From Ulvibacterium sp. (GTDB taxonomy: Bacteria > Bacteroidota > Bacteroidia > Flavobacteriales > Flavobacteriaceae): 64,000 bases of DNA. The DNA lies in NCBI RefSeq assembly GCF_028285715.1, contig NZ_JANQOO010000036.1, forward strand, positions 39,760-103,759, written 5' to 3'. A model generated the notes under the pieces. The model made no database searches, had not been told where the DNA came from, and saw nothing but the letters and a program-made list of their open reading frames with translations. Every line of letters begins with the position of its first letter. The first letter of the stretch is position 1. Shown here one piece after another: positions 20,301-27,099 of this stretch. The position numbers and the translations under genes are program-made.

Positions 20301-20712
20301 CTTTTGCGGTCAATGAAGCAGCCTGGGCATTGGAGTTACCTCTATAATTTACATAGAACCTATTTCCGCTTGGGGACTCAAAGCGCAGTCCACTATTGGT
20401 AAGTACCACACCGGTATTGGCATTATTGACCAAAGTAATATTGTTATCCCCATCCCCTAAGGTCCATACTGCAGGACTTACATTAGAAATATTAAAAGAA
20501 GCTATAGGGGTTGGATTGGTACCTCGATAGGCGTTTACCGTAAAGGTTGTGGGCTCCGGGGTTGAGAGATATATTGCTTGATCTCTGATACCTTGATTGT
20601 TTTGACCTTGCTTTAACGGGGGCAAATAATGAAGGTCACTCAGCTGAGCGTATATAAAATTGCAAGCAAAAAGCAGTAGTAGTAATGAGGAGTACCTTTT
20701 AAACAAGTTCAT
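8308..20712 (-). CDS. Giant SprB-like cell-surface adhesin with gliding-motility C-terminal domain
   Basis: The 4134-residue protein has a signal peptide ending in YAQ, an IgGFc-binding-type domain (about 25-470), an Ig-like segment (about 490-545) and a DUF11 repeat (about 550-660). Calcium-type Asp-rich stretches follow near 671-695 and again near 850, then a second DUF11-like domain. From about 1290 to 3990 there is a long array of SprB-type repeats of roughly 90 residues, each with a GG-x-PY-x-YS core and ending near V-x-D-x-GC. A domain of about 200 residues (1795-2005) interrupts the array. The last 85 residues (FFTPDGDGNNDSW to the end) are the gliding-motility-associated type B sorting domain used by the type IX secretion system. 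The likely role is surface adhesion or gliding. The 298 bases upstream hold no gene. Confidence 0.9.
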   Translation of the reverse strand: MNLFKRYSSLLLLLFACNFIYAQLSDLHYLPPLKQGQNNQGIRDQAIYLSTPEPTTFTVNAYRGTNPTPIASFNISNVSPAVWTLGDGDNNITLVNNANTGVVLTNSGLRFESPSGNRFYVNYRGNSNAQAASLTAKGRQALGTRFKWGGVPNRGAHPSKSNTLGIMATEDNTTINVFGYDPGCEFRVGNNRAGITDNTYTITLDANESFVFETYIGNSPTQAHEDGWIGASIVSDRDIVISNGSINFGRQVGASNRDAGIDQPVPENRLGKEYVFIRGNGNTNGWTEFPLLIATSDNTQIFVNGSTTPIATIDNGEYFEVPSGNYSSNSVGANMLVQTSKDVYAYQCMAGASQVYTQGLNFVAPVNCLLPDVMDNIPDIRSMAGLNVTGGMTIIAAVNTPDANIQVTDGNGPVTLPASNPVAGSSDWKTFFIPNLNGDVSVQSTGPMAVGFFGYEGARGVAGYFSGFDTLPEVTLAIRGGSGCFVGSELYEATSNNFDAFQWYENGQPIPGANSPSYSPPGAGEYFLRGTKGPCTYDSNAIQALYCDPDVVLDKTVDKAEIMEGETATFTIRVQNWGLAPLTNLRITDNIPTGLSLVNAFTISGSWSGNTWNIGTLNGGEVAELELEVRADEIDVLPLLSLINTVTNTQDQTDANITPDNPTALLTVHNDFDNDGVNDITDLDDDNDGIYDEEECATLLFNISDGNTHNSGLITVDNYLVLDVFSIDNSFNLQINGNDIAGEIQFQDGASGNAAHFIDGTGYGENGNPDIWTLTGTHGSPLLRVVIDQAGQFQLFGTRSSNGPLEPMALTTPANIVNWNPSGNNNVAIGQAVVGPTNMRGVLLTAGCDTDADGLPDPLDLDSDDDGCSDANEYYKDNNADGGDGGEFGSGTPVVDPSDGTVNGASYTKVFAPEIILANTSEDLGGSDINGQGVNLGQTFQYVLRFQNTGDDSATNYVIRDILPNNVTLDNIDISNAPGTTNTYDINTNTIEFQVPDNLVEVGDPEYSIRISVTISANCSDFVDACSSELENLAYSTFQGVLNPTVFTDEPGSSNFPCNSVPEVASNNILDDLANCGQARTVQLCGNDVLLTAGSGFGTYTWALDNNANGQIDGSDTVLNDGDPDNDPSTLLVTDIGNYIVEKSGGGSCPDLTELITVERFGTTQTNPIIAYFNQVNSDGDLDNDLNGEIVACSLDGDLLPKIFLCGENDSALIQLGITDAQSITWQQLDEASCSDNGDDCANKNFGCAWTDLATQNNFTVTDSGEYRVVITYQNGCFSRFYFNVFKNILDIQHTASDILCSTPGNIRVTNIGAGYGFQLVNAANNAVVVPFSSNNGPNFDIAASGSYKIQVTQLDPISGNPIDGACIFETEDIGILERDYQVNITTTPTDCNTLGTIAIQALNVLPQYSYELRLDDGSNGGRGTFVDSHLVSDDNTHTFTNVNEGNYIVITTTVDGCTDTQNITVGEIPALTLTAVTRENITCDPGIINLTPSGGSPNPDYRMAVWSKDGIDLYPSPPSLSDIPPTSVQTASSFIFNTPLDAGDYEFVVFDDNGCHAFSNVVTMEYLDSPSISASHSAIVCADDSTSSLTVSVTGGTPPYQYSLDGGANYQTADTFPNLSAGLYTITVMDSSGSGATGCVVSSDYEIDQPFRLTASAAIVEDASCNPSGALVKILNANGGQAPYEYSFDGGGSFGAVNERNLLAGTYQLMVRDALGCTFDMDLTVPTPVVDPNLSYAVEYDCNGTGTITISTSNTTDFDYTYSLNGTENTPSDNNVFANVAAGTQTVTVGFSSSIAPNQSTLFFEDFGAGTTTQIGEIGADYCYEPQDGTLTACNRGPAGILVNGEYTVTNRVTNPVPFWTSPQDHTNLTDGRFLAIDVSNFSDTGNPQLNNILWARRDIEVLPNEEITLNFWAYNLMNLAGAGNNPEVLIEILDSTGAIIYSEVAPEIPKNTNDTDWHERTITFDPGANTDIDVVFRTNVNSNDGNDLILDDITAFQVPSVCPQTQDLAVLVEADQAFAAQLLSVTQPSCSGVADGSIRFEVSNFDALAGFEYSLDGGANWAASLTTPVTSAATLADGNYTIMVRKADETSCTVNFPATITEPSIITPTLGLTAEFTCFNTGATLEASATGGSPGYEYQLEDTLGNIQVSYQNSPMFPNIAGGDYLVRIRDTNGCDVLLPSAQAVTVAVPQTIAFTTSFTNCYDGQNNASIAVQVTSGNGDYTFSLNGGAPMSPSLATPTEYTFTNLADGIYTIEVFDIYGCSVSNAATPIVINPTLLANVDVRDVTDCADGSITVTPTGGDGNYVYAFLPTGSTVADSDFGPLNTFTVTNATAGDYDVYVRDKNGSGTPDPYCQYLETITVGNTPALVFASTPTDPECHDGMGSIDISITAGDAPFSIEIVDLDNGGASDQIVNDVLANTYTFYNLMPGDYTISITDTHGCLVTDTPVTLNNPDELTATVIGATPVNCGGPATDFGFDVTGYPATIGTVEFSDDAGVTWQSSDQFRGYISGQIVHPSLRTVDGFGNTICQTDLPQFIIPYPLDNLDITLSALVVNCNELQVVVQGSEGVAPYQYAFSDDPANFDPNTATWFPGESTHKDGTTVPVGHGRYEWLGLVPGRTYVFYVQDNNSCTRQSTVNVNDLITQPLGITSSLTPSCNGSNNGSITYTIVENIASPGTEMQWSFYDISTGTPVLESDSGGNVPFSAPHTLTFNSLGTGNYYIEVTKMDGAISSCVSASENELLDELDPITGTPGMFRDISCDRPGLIEIPDISGGGGTYYYDVSGPAPFTPITGTPDNPIEIPANSPSGSYTVSVTDQYGCSIALGSVNLNLSSNPDIHNIEVDNCGPQANITVTSFSAAPIHYSIDNGAGYTDSNDNGLFTNVPLGTYTATILDSNGCSDTDTVTVHPSLQANAVLTQNLGCGLGNEAEISVEVTSGSGNYEYEIVGTASTLVTRQALTVHPTTVLISSSDTYTVHIYDIGVNGPECSRSFPIVVDPAITPSISVDAFTDATCNGANDGTLTVAASNLVAGTHTIEIVSGTGAVLSTFPISAPNGGSTVTFQNLEATGPGIDYTIRVTSPNGCFDETTQTISEPDAITINAITPVEYGCSSGNTSENASLTFAGANGGSGNYVRYEFIRDGNPVQDGTNPTWIETDFAGGNYLINVYDENGCVGSTNATIAPFDEMATPTIHVSQDISCSNTGEEIRIDVTGSVTNSTAHLGNYQFNVLSAGTFTQDAVHPNVFTELQVGTHTFAVRNITTGCEMIIDHVVEEPNTFDVIVEKLSDVVCFGTDGSIRLTLVDAIYVGGFSWSIFDTNGTPSDRSDDGPAIAHGNSANLGPTGAIPLPAGNYLAEVVQDAFPECSQIRSFSITTPPALITLGSMDITDVGCSNDQGSALIAPTGGVGPYTIALTHVGSGTTTTEMSVSSHLFQGLSAGDYNVSITDALTCNRVFNAAFNLVLPNPITGTVSHTTLVCQGDTDASVSVSLDPRNVTTNYRYALHTYSDDTGSTLLSTSVSQGNSTFTNLGAGFYSILVTDDMGCTFETNPIVEIQDPTDVQAQLFTNRAPSCQLEAELLLVASGGTGPYEWSEDNSNFYPMNNAQGAGTHLFANVASGNDYQYYIKDSFNCVSIISNEISVDSIEDLSVSLDTAAASVNCNGESTAALNAEANGGLGNYQYALFDADLNTEVLPNQSNGLFTDLSAGNYYIRVQSGDCEAISQVVPIAEPELLVVDPIISEISCADANDGSIVLNVTGGSGAYQFAISPNLNQFDDENSFDELAPGDYTIIVQDGKGCFELVEFSLTPPDALAVTYTVSDEICYQSNDGTIALEITGGTAPYSTSLNSNEDTDFAQDVLDYSGLPSGNHILFIRDANGCEITEVFQVQSGVNLAGEALVQYECDPQGATSNSAQIVFEDPNISNDVLYGLDTDDPQEMQLDPNFENLTGGPHVITVVHSNGCSTTFPFEITIFDPLELQLSEGDINQISAEAQGGSGNYTFVFNDEPTTSDQEYYIRETGTYVVTVTDENGCSITQEIFMEFIDIEIPNFFTPDGDGNNDSWAPRNIEQYPNIFIKIFDRYGRNIFQFEGNQDSWDGQYKFNGLPTGDYWYIIKLNGIQDEREFVGSFTLYR

Positions 20713-21010
20713 ATGACAGCGGTCAAAACCATAGATAATAGATACCGTGGTTAGTTATTATCCTCAAAGAAAATAGCTTTGGCCATCAATAGCAGATATT
20801 TGTTGTTAACTGCTGCAGGATGGTGGTGAGGCTTAGGGCATTTGTTGTTTTGGAATTACAAACGGACTATCATTTGAGAAGCCAAATTCGTCCTAAGGGC
20901 AAATAATACGTTTAAAGGAAAGCTTTAGATCTAGTAGATGATTTAAATAGGTCTTAAAGAAAAGGTATTATGGAACCCTATTTTTGAACCTCTCACTTGA
21001 AGTTCTCAAA

Positions 21011-23677
21011 TCATCTTTGAATACCCCATTCTTTATTGGGCTCTGGGCCCATTTGAAAGATCAATTCACTGCCGTTGACAATCGCATCATGATGTAATCG
21101 ACTTGAATTATAAGGCTCCCCGTTTAAGGTAGCCGATTGGATGTAAGCATTCTCTTTAGAGTTGTTGTTGGCGACTACAGTAAACACCTTTCCCTTGCCA
21201 ACGCTTACCTGAACCTTTTTGAATAAGGGACTACAGATTTCATAGAACGGGGTGCCCGGTAAGGCCGGGTAAAAACCCATAGCCCCAAAGACATACCAAG
21301 AGGATACCTGTCCACAATCATCATTCCCCGGTAACCCACCTACATCATCAAAGAAATATTTGGCCAACATGTCCCGCACCACTTTTTGTGTTCTCCACGG
21401 AGCGCCCAAACTGTTGTACATATACGGTGCATGCATGGAGAATTCGTCACCAACATAGTACATATCCTTTTCAAAAAAATCGTCCAGATATGCGATGAGT
21501 TTATCATCACCGTCCATAAAATCGGACAAACCTGGAATGTCATGGGGAACCAACAGCGTATGGTTCCTGTAATACACCTCGGTATCGTGGTCCGTTCCTT
21601 GCGCCCAGACACTAATACTTTTGTCAAATGGTGGCAACCACTCCCCATTCTGTTTTTTCCCTCGAATTAGACCGGTTTCCTTATCCAGGACATTGATATA
21701 TCGTTTGGATCGTTGGATAAAGTCCTCAAAATAATCATGCTTACCCAAAGCTTTGGCCATTTGGGCAATACAATAATCATCATAGGAAAACTCCAGAGTC
21801 CTTGCTACAGGTTCTCCATAAAATCCAAAAATATCCGTGGGTACATAACCTATCTCATTGAAATACTCAATACCTACCCGACCCGAAAAACCACGGTTCC
21901 CTTTTTCAGTGGCATTCTTTAACATGGCCTCAAAGGCCAAGTCCGTATCAAAACCGCGAATTCCTTTTATATAGGCATCGGCAATAACGGCATCGGCATG
22001 GGTGCCCATCATAATGCTACGGTACCAGGGATTGGGCCATTTGGGAAGCCAACCTCCTTGTTGGTATGTATTCAACATTCCATTTATGATATCGGTAGTT
22101 TCCTGGGGTTTTAAAATAACCCATAACGGGTGCAGGGAACGGAACGTATCCCAGAGCGATAGATCAGTATACATGACCCCTTCATGTATTTGGAAGTCAA
22201 ACGGGCTAAAATATCTACCTCCTTCGCTCAAGTTGCGAGGATTTACAAAGCATTTGGTCAATGCCGTGTAGAAAATCGCCTTATCATTATCGGCGCCTTC
22301 TACTTGAATCCCATTCAATTCCTTCTCCCAAACATCGGCGCTATTGGCTACTGCTCTGTTAAAATCAAAATGGGGGAATTCTTTTTCCATATTTGCCCGT
22401 GCCTGCGCAATATCGATTAAGGAAGTGCCCACCTTCATCTTCACCTTTTCCTGATCCTCAGTGGCGAAGGTTACATAAACTGCATTCCCATCGGCTCCCT
22501 TGAGTGCCATATGGGGACCAAGAGCAGGGTTCGGTGGCACGGGTTCCGCACATCTGAGATGCATCTCGGTAGTACTGGAACCATCGTAATATTCAATACG
22601 TATGTCGTATTTCTTGCCCTTTGTAAGGTTTATCTTGTATATGTTGTTTCCAGTTGCCCGATACTTCCATTGGTCAATGACCATTTCGTCATTGATATAC
22701 ATTCGTGTACCGTCTTTGGTCGTTAATTCAAAGGTATGTTCTCCGGAATGCCTGGCTACAAGGGTACCCGTATACCTTGCCGAAAAGAAATCGTCCTTGA
22801 CGCCCTCCGCAGGGGCTTTCAACCAATTGTAATTCAATTTGGAATAGGTTACGAATACATCTGGTTCTCCTTCCAATTTATCGTTGTTGTAGTAGGCTGC
22901 TTTAAATCCGTCAGGCACCAAATCGGTATCTACCACATTAGGCAACAAGTCAACGTTGTATGCTTCAAATTTTTTATTGAACTTGGCCACAAAGTGATTC
23001 TTAAAATGTCCAGCGATAACCGTGTAACCTTCAATCTCATTCCTTTCGGGAATCACCTTATAAAACCCTGGTACATACACTCCATCAAAAACTACCGAAG
23101 ACGACTCGGATTCTGGAAAGGTAAACTGAAAGAAACCGGTTTGGGAAGCGGCCGTAAATTCAGCCTTTATACTGTAGTCGTTCAATTGAACCGAATAATA
23201 ATGCGGTTTGGCAATCTCGGAATCATGGCCAAACCTGGAGGCACGGTTGTCGGCATCAATTTTAACTTCTCCGGTAAGTGGCATTAGGGATAAGGGTCCC
23301 CAATCACCGACAACAGCTCCATTCGGATATCGCGTACCGCGAAAACCTTGAATCTTTTTTTGGTCGTACCAATAAGGAACGGGAACGGTTATCACGCGAT
23401 CGGTCCACTTTGCGGTTTGGGGAGTCCAATGGGTCAAGGCCGAAGGATTGCCCACAATCGGAGATACATACCCGAGTGGCTCCTCAACTTCTGTAACGGT
23501 GATATCCGCAATACTGGGGGCCGTACCTACTCGGGTATCCACATAGCCCAAGTACGTTTTCCTAGGTAGCGGATTTATGGATTCCGTTTGGACAGCTTCC
23601 TCTAAATGCCGTTTACAACCAAAACAAAGCAAAAGACAGGCGATAATAAGATTGTTCTTCTTGAAACGACACCTCAT
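21011..23677 (-). CDS. GH92 alpha-mannosidase lipoprotein with inserted PA14 domain
   Basis: The protein has a lipoprotein signal ending in LCFGC and the two-domain layout of glycoside hydrolase family 92, calcium-dependent inverting exo-alpha-mannosidases. GH92 landmarks are GDWGPLSLMPL, SLWDTFRSLHPL, GTHADAVIADAYIKG and GNDDCGQVSSWYVFGAMGFYP. Between the two GH92 halves, at about residues 256-376, lies a PA14-type beta-barrel (GFKAAYYNN to EMHLRC), which usually binds carbohydrate. I chose the ATG at 23677, one base after the stop of the upstream CoA-transferase gene. A TTG 18 bases further upstream would add six residues and overlap that gene. It is the last gene of the 15-gene block, so outer-membrane trimming of alpha-mannosides is likely. 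Confidence 0.9.
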   Translation of the reverse strand: MRCRFKKNNLIIACLLLCFGCKRHLEEAVQTESINPLPRKTYLGYVDTRVGTAPSIADITVTEVEEPLGYVSPIVGNPSALTHWTPQTAKWTDRVITVPVPYWYDQKKIQGFRGTRYPNGAVVGDWGPLSLMPLTGEVKIDADNRASRFGHDSEIAKPHYYSVQLNDYSIKAEFTAASQTGFFQFTFPESESSSVVFDGVYVPGFYKVIPERNEIEGYTVIAGHFKNHFVAKFNKKFEAYNVDLLPNVVDTDLVPDGFKAAYYNNDKLEGEPDVFVTYSKLNYNWLKAPAEGVKDDFFSARYTGTLVARHSGEHTFELTTKDGTRMYINDEMVIDQWKYRATGNNIYKINLTKGKKYDIRIEYYDGSSTTEMHLRCAEPVPPNPALGPHMALKGADGNAVYVTFATEDQEKVKMKVGTSLIDIAQARANMEKEFPHFDFNRAVANSADVWEKELNGIQVEGADNDKAIFYTALTKCFVNPRNLSEGGRYFSPFDFQIHEGVMYTDLSLWDTFRSLHPLWVILKPQETTDIINGMLNTYQQGGWLPKWPNPWYRSIMMGTHADAVIADAYIKGIRGFDTDLAFEAMLKNATEKGNRGFSGRVGIEYFNEIGYVPTDIFGFYGEPVARTLEFSYDDYCIAQMAKALGKHDYFEDFIQRSKRYINVLDKETGLIRGKKQNGEWLPPFDKSISVWAQGTDHDTEVYYRNHTLLVPHDIPGLSDFMDGDDKLIAYLDDFFEKDMYYVGDEFSMHAPYMYNSLGAPWRTQKVVRDMLAKYFFDDVGGLPGNDDCGQVSSWYVFGAMGFYPALPGTPFYEICSPLFKKVQVSVGKGKVFTVVANNNSKENAYIQSATLNGEPYNSSRLHHDAIVNGSELIFQMGPEPNKEWGIQR

Positions 23678-23678
23678 A

Positions 23679-24884
23679 TCATGTAATCTTTTCAATGCTG
23701 ATAATATTTTCCGAAACCAAATTTTCTATATCCCCTTGGCTATACCCTATTTCCATTAGAATTTCCGCTCCATGCTCTCCAATAAGAGGAGATGAACGTT
23801 TTATATGTCCAGGTGTCTCGCTCATCGTAAATGGAATATTGGTCACTTTTACTTTTCCTGCCTTTGGATGATCTACTTCAATAAAAGTATCGTTATGAAT
23901 GACTTGAGGGTCCCCTTCCACATCTTTTTGGTCATTTACCTTGGCTACCCAAAGATCAAGGCCCAACATAATCCCCAGCCATTCATCGGTAGTTTTGGTG
24001 ACGGTAATAGCTTCTATAATACCATGAATTTTATCCCGATGGTCAAAAAGCACTTGCGGGTCATTGTACCGCATTAATGATTCGTCTCCTAGGGCTTTCA
24101 CCAACTTGGGCCAAGGACTCATGGCTATGGTAAGATATCCGTCGCTTGTTTTGTACATACCAAAAGGAGCTCCGTTACCCGGATGCCCTATTTTGGATTC
24201 AGGGCGTTCAAAAGTCTGTCCTAAATTCTGGATGGTAAAATAGTCCTGCATTTGAAAGGCAATGGCCGAGGATAATAGATTGGTCTTTATTTGCTGACCC
24301 TTACCTGTTTTTTCACGATAGTACAATGCGGCAAGGATAGCATAGACAGAATTGAGCCCGTTTACTTGATCACAAAGTGCCGTCCCAATGGCCACAGGGC
24401 CGTCCGAGTTTTTACCACTCGTCATAATGGCGCCGCTTACACTTTGTACCAATAAATCCTGACCAGGGCGGGTTAAATAAGGCCCATCATCGCCCCAACC
24501 ACTGGCCGAACAATAAATGATGCGTGGATTGATCTTTTTTAAATCCTTATAACCATAACCCAGCCGCTCCATTACCCCCGGACGAAAATTCTCTACCAAT
24601 ACATCTGCATTCTCGGCCAATTTGTAAATGATTACTTTGCCTTGGGAGGATTTTATATCTATAGCCAGGGAACGTTTGTTCCGATTCCAGGCCATAAAGC
24701 AAGGTGATTCATCACCAGCAATCCACTGATTAAAAAAGGTCATGCCCCGATAGAGGTCACCACTACCGTTTCTTTCGATCTTAATGACATCGGCACCCAG
24801 ATCACCCATCATTTGCGTGGCGAAAGGGCCTTGTAACAATTGTGAAAAGTCCAATACCCTCACTCCTTCCAGTGCTTGTTGCAT
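23679..24884 (-). CDS. CaiB/BaiF family (class III) CoA-transferase 1
   Basis: The 401-residue protein is a family III CoA-transferase. It has the opening LEGVRVLDFSQLLQGPFATQMMGDLGADVIKIE, the block NVLVENFRPGVMERLGYGY in slightly varied form, and RPGQDLLVQSVSG, whose aspartate carries the acyl anhydride intermediate in this family. These enzymes move CoA between carboxylic acids. It lies two bases after the dehydrogenase gene and one base before the GH92 mannosidase. A second paralogue lies at 28158-29360. The acid substrate cannot be read from the sequence, but two copies next to an enoyl-CoA hydratase imply a CoA-thioester pathway. Confidence 0.88.
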   Translation of the reverse strand: MQQALEGVRVLDFSQLLQGPFATQMMGDLGADVIKIERNGSGDLYRGMTFFNQWIAGDESPCFMAWNRNKRSLAIDIKSSQGKVIIYKLAENADVLVENFRPGVMERLGYGYKDLKKINPRIIYCSASGWGDDGPYLTRPGQDLLVQSVSGAIMTSGKNSDGPVAIGTALCDQVNGLNSVYAILAALYYREKTGKGQQIKTNLLSSAIAFQMQDYFTIQNLGQTFERPESKIGHPGNGAPFGMYKTSDGYLTIAMSPWPKLVKALGDESLMRYNDPQVLFDHRDKIHGIIEAITVTKTTDEWLGIMLGLDLWVAKVNDQKDVEGDPQVIHNDTFIEVDHPKAGKVKVTNIPFTMSETPGHIKRSSPLIGEHGAEILMEIGYSQGDIENLVSENIISIEKIT

Positions 24885-24886
24885 TG

Positions 24887-25675
24887 TTACTTGTTTTTTG
24901 TTTTATCTATATATCTGGGGAGACTGGTCAATCCTCCATCTACTTTAATATCTTCTCCCGTAATAAATTTGGCCTCATCGGACGCCAGAAAAACAGCGGT
25001 CATCGCTACTTCTTCGGCTTCACCCATGCGGAGCATGGCAGCTTGCCCAATGCTGCCCTCCAAAAAGCCCTGCCCTTCCTTGGCAATTCTTTTTTCATTT
25101 AAGGGTGTAAGTATGGCCCCCGGAGAAATGGTGTTAAAGCGTACATTTTCGTGTCCAAATTGTCCGGCCAATTGATTGCTCATGGAAAGAATGGCGCCTT
25201 TAGCGGCGGCATAGGCCGTCCAATCGTCCCAGCTCCGGAAGGCCTGTGCCGATGATAGGGTGATAACGCTTCCGGATCGTTGTTGTAGCATATAGGGCAA
25301 TACCGCCTTAATACCTCTAAACACACTTTTTAAATTGACGTTCATTACCTTGTCCCAGTCCGACTCGGGCATCTCACGAATATCCCCCGATATGGCGACT
25401 GCCGCGTTGTTGACCAGGATATCTACCCTTTCAAATTCCGCCAAGGTCCTTTGTACTACATTTTGTACATCCGCGGTAACACCCACATCGCAAAAATGAC
25501 TTCTTACAACCGCATTGTCCACCATCAATTTCGTGGCTTCCTCGCCACATTTATCACCATTGATATCGCACATGACCACCGTTGCCCCTTCAGCGCTAAA
25601 AGCCCTGCTTATGGCCAATCCAATACCATCGGCAGCTCCAGTGACAATGGCTACCTTACCTTTAAGACGATCCAT
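24887..25675 (-). CDS. SDR family NAD(P)-dependent oxidoreductase 1
   Basis: The 262-residue protein is a classical short-chain dehydrogenase. It has the TGAADGIG cofactor motif near residue 12, NNAA near residue 89, the catalytic serine in LSSAQ and the YAAAK pair. The acidic residue after the second strand (MCDING) points to NAD rather than NADP. It is cytoplasmic and followed after two bases by a CoA-transferase gene. Its ATG lies one base after the stop of the sugar porter gene. A sugar 1-dehydrogenase role, for example mannose to mannonolactone upstream of the lactonase and UxuA, is plausible but inferred. Oxidation of a hydroxyacyl-CoA is the main alternative. Confidence 0.85.
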   Translation of the reverse strand: MDRLKGKVAIVTGAADGIGLAISRAFSAEGATVVMCDINGDKCGEEATKLMVDNAVVRSHFCDVGVTADVQNVVQRTLAEFERVDILVNNAAVAISGDIREMPESDWDKVMNVNLKSVFRGIKAVLPYMLQQRSGSVITLSSAQAFRSWDDWTAYAAAKGAILSMSNQLAGQFGHENVRFNTISPGAILTPLNEKRIAKEGQGFLEGSIGQAAMLRMGEAEEVAMTAVFLASDEAKFITGEDIKVDGGLTSLPRYIDKTKNK

Positions 25676-25676
25676 A

Positions 25677-27056
25677 TTATCCCTTTTTTGTCAACCAGTA
25701 ATTTTCTATTTCCTCCAAAGTCTTTCCCTTGGTTTCCGGAAGAACCTTTACAGCCATGTAAACTGCCGGAATCATGCAGGCCGCAAAAAACCAAAACGTA
25801 CCATAGGGTTTTAGGTTTTCCAAAAACCAAGGCGTCATTTGCCCCACAAAAGTAGTACCCACCCATACCGCCATAGTAGCTACGGACATGGCCGCACCAC
25901 GAATTTTCAACGGGTATATTTCCGAAAGCAGCACCCATACCACAGGGCCAAAAGAGAAAGCAAAACAGGCAATAAAGGCAAGTATAAAGGTCATTAATAG
26001 GTAGGTATTGTTTACCTCGAAATAGAACAATAACCCAACCATCAACAAGGAAATCATGATTCCTATTATACCATAGGTGAGTAAAGGTTTTCTCCCTAGA
26101 TCATCAATTTTCCAAAGGGCCACAAAAGTGAACAATACATTAACAATGCCAATCACTACTTGGCCGCCAAGGGCCTCACCCAACTGTAGGCCGCCTTCTT
26201 CCAAAATTTTTGGTCCGTAGTATATAATAGCATTGATTCCACTTACTTGACTGAGCAGCGCCAATGAAATTCCAATGATCATCGCCAGCTTAAAGGGGCC
26301 TGAAAAAACAGCTTTAATTCCGCCAGACTCCTTGGACAGCACATCTTCAACATTTTGTATCTCCATATCGGCTTCCTCTTTGGTTACAAACCGTAATAAA
26401 ATGTTTTTGGCCTGTTCCTTTTTACCCTTCATGGTAAGCCAACGCGGGCTCTTGGGTATGGTAAAAAGTAATAAAAGAAAAAGTGTAGCGGGAATAGTTT
26501 CGCTACCCAACATGGCACGCCACACCTCGGCGACAAATATTTTATGGGTCAGTCCTGAGGTAGCCGTTACATTTTCCGAGGTCGAAAGTGATAGCAAATA
26601 GGCATTGGCAAAATAGGCTATTAGAATACCAAAGGTTATGGCCAATTGATACAAGGCGACCAATCTTCCCCTTTTTTCGGCAGGGGCAATCTCCGAGATA
26701 TACAAAGGTGACAGCATGGAAGCAATACCAACACCTATTCCACCAAGAATTCTATAAATCACCAAGCTAATGAACGAACCTGATACCGCACAACCAATCG
26801 CCGAAAGGGCGAAAAAAATCCCTGATATAATCAATATGTGCTTCCGCCCGAATTTGTCGCTAAGAATCCCGGCAACGGAAACCCCTAAAATGGTGCCCAC
26901 CAGTGCTGAGCTTACATACCAACCTTCCAAAATGGTATTGAGTTCGAATTGTGTTTTTACAAAACCGATGGTACCGGAAATAATCGCTGTATCATATCCG
27001 AATAAGAAGCCTCCAAGTGCTGCGATTACGGCTAAAAAAGTAACATTGTTTTTCAT
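25677..27056 (-). CDS. MFS sugar porter 1
   Basis: The product has about 459 residues and twelve predicted membrane helices. It carries the sugar porter signatures GGFLFGYDTAIISG near the start, PKSPRWLTMKGK after helix six and PETKGKTLEEIE at the C-terminus, as in XylE/GLUT-type proton symporters. I chose the ATG at 27056 because the family motif begins within 20 residues. A GTG 36 bases upstream is also open. It sits between the UxuA-type dehydratase and a short-chain dehydrogenase in the 15-gene block. It is one of two such porters there and probably imports a free monosaccharide released by the mannosidases. Confidence 0.88.
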   Translation of the reverse strand: MKNNVTFLAVIAALGGFLFGYDTAIISGTIGFVKTQFELNTILEGWYVSSALVGTILGVSVAGILSDKFGRKHILIISGIFFALSAIGCAVSGSFISLVIYRILGGIGVGIASMLSPLYISEIAPAEKRGRLVALYQLAITFGILIAYFANAYLLSLSTSENVTATSGLTHKIFVAEVWRAMLGSETIPATLFLLLLFTIPKSPRWLTMKGKKEQAKNILLRFVTKEEADMEIQNVEDVLSKESGGIKAVFSGPFKLAMIIGISLALLSQVSGINAIIYYGPKILEEGGLQLGEALGGQVVIGIVNVLFTFVALWKIDDLGRKPLLTYGIIGIMISLLMVGLLFYFEVNNTYLLMTFILAFIACFAFSFGPVVWVLLSEIYPLKIRGAAMSVATMAVWVGTTFVGQMTPWFLENLKPYGTFWFFAACMIPAVYMAVKVLPETKGKTLEEIENYWLTKKG

Positions 27057-27099
27057 AATTGGAATTTGTTTTTGGTTAGGTATTGTTCTCACAAATTGC

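Noticed and set aside
8308..20712. Tandem DNA repeats or CRISPR within the adhesin gene
   Set aside because: The protein repeats are diverged at the DNA level and have no constant repeat-spacer pattern.
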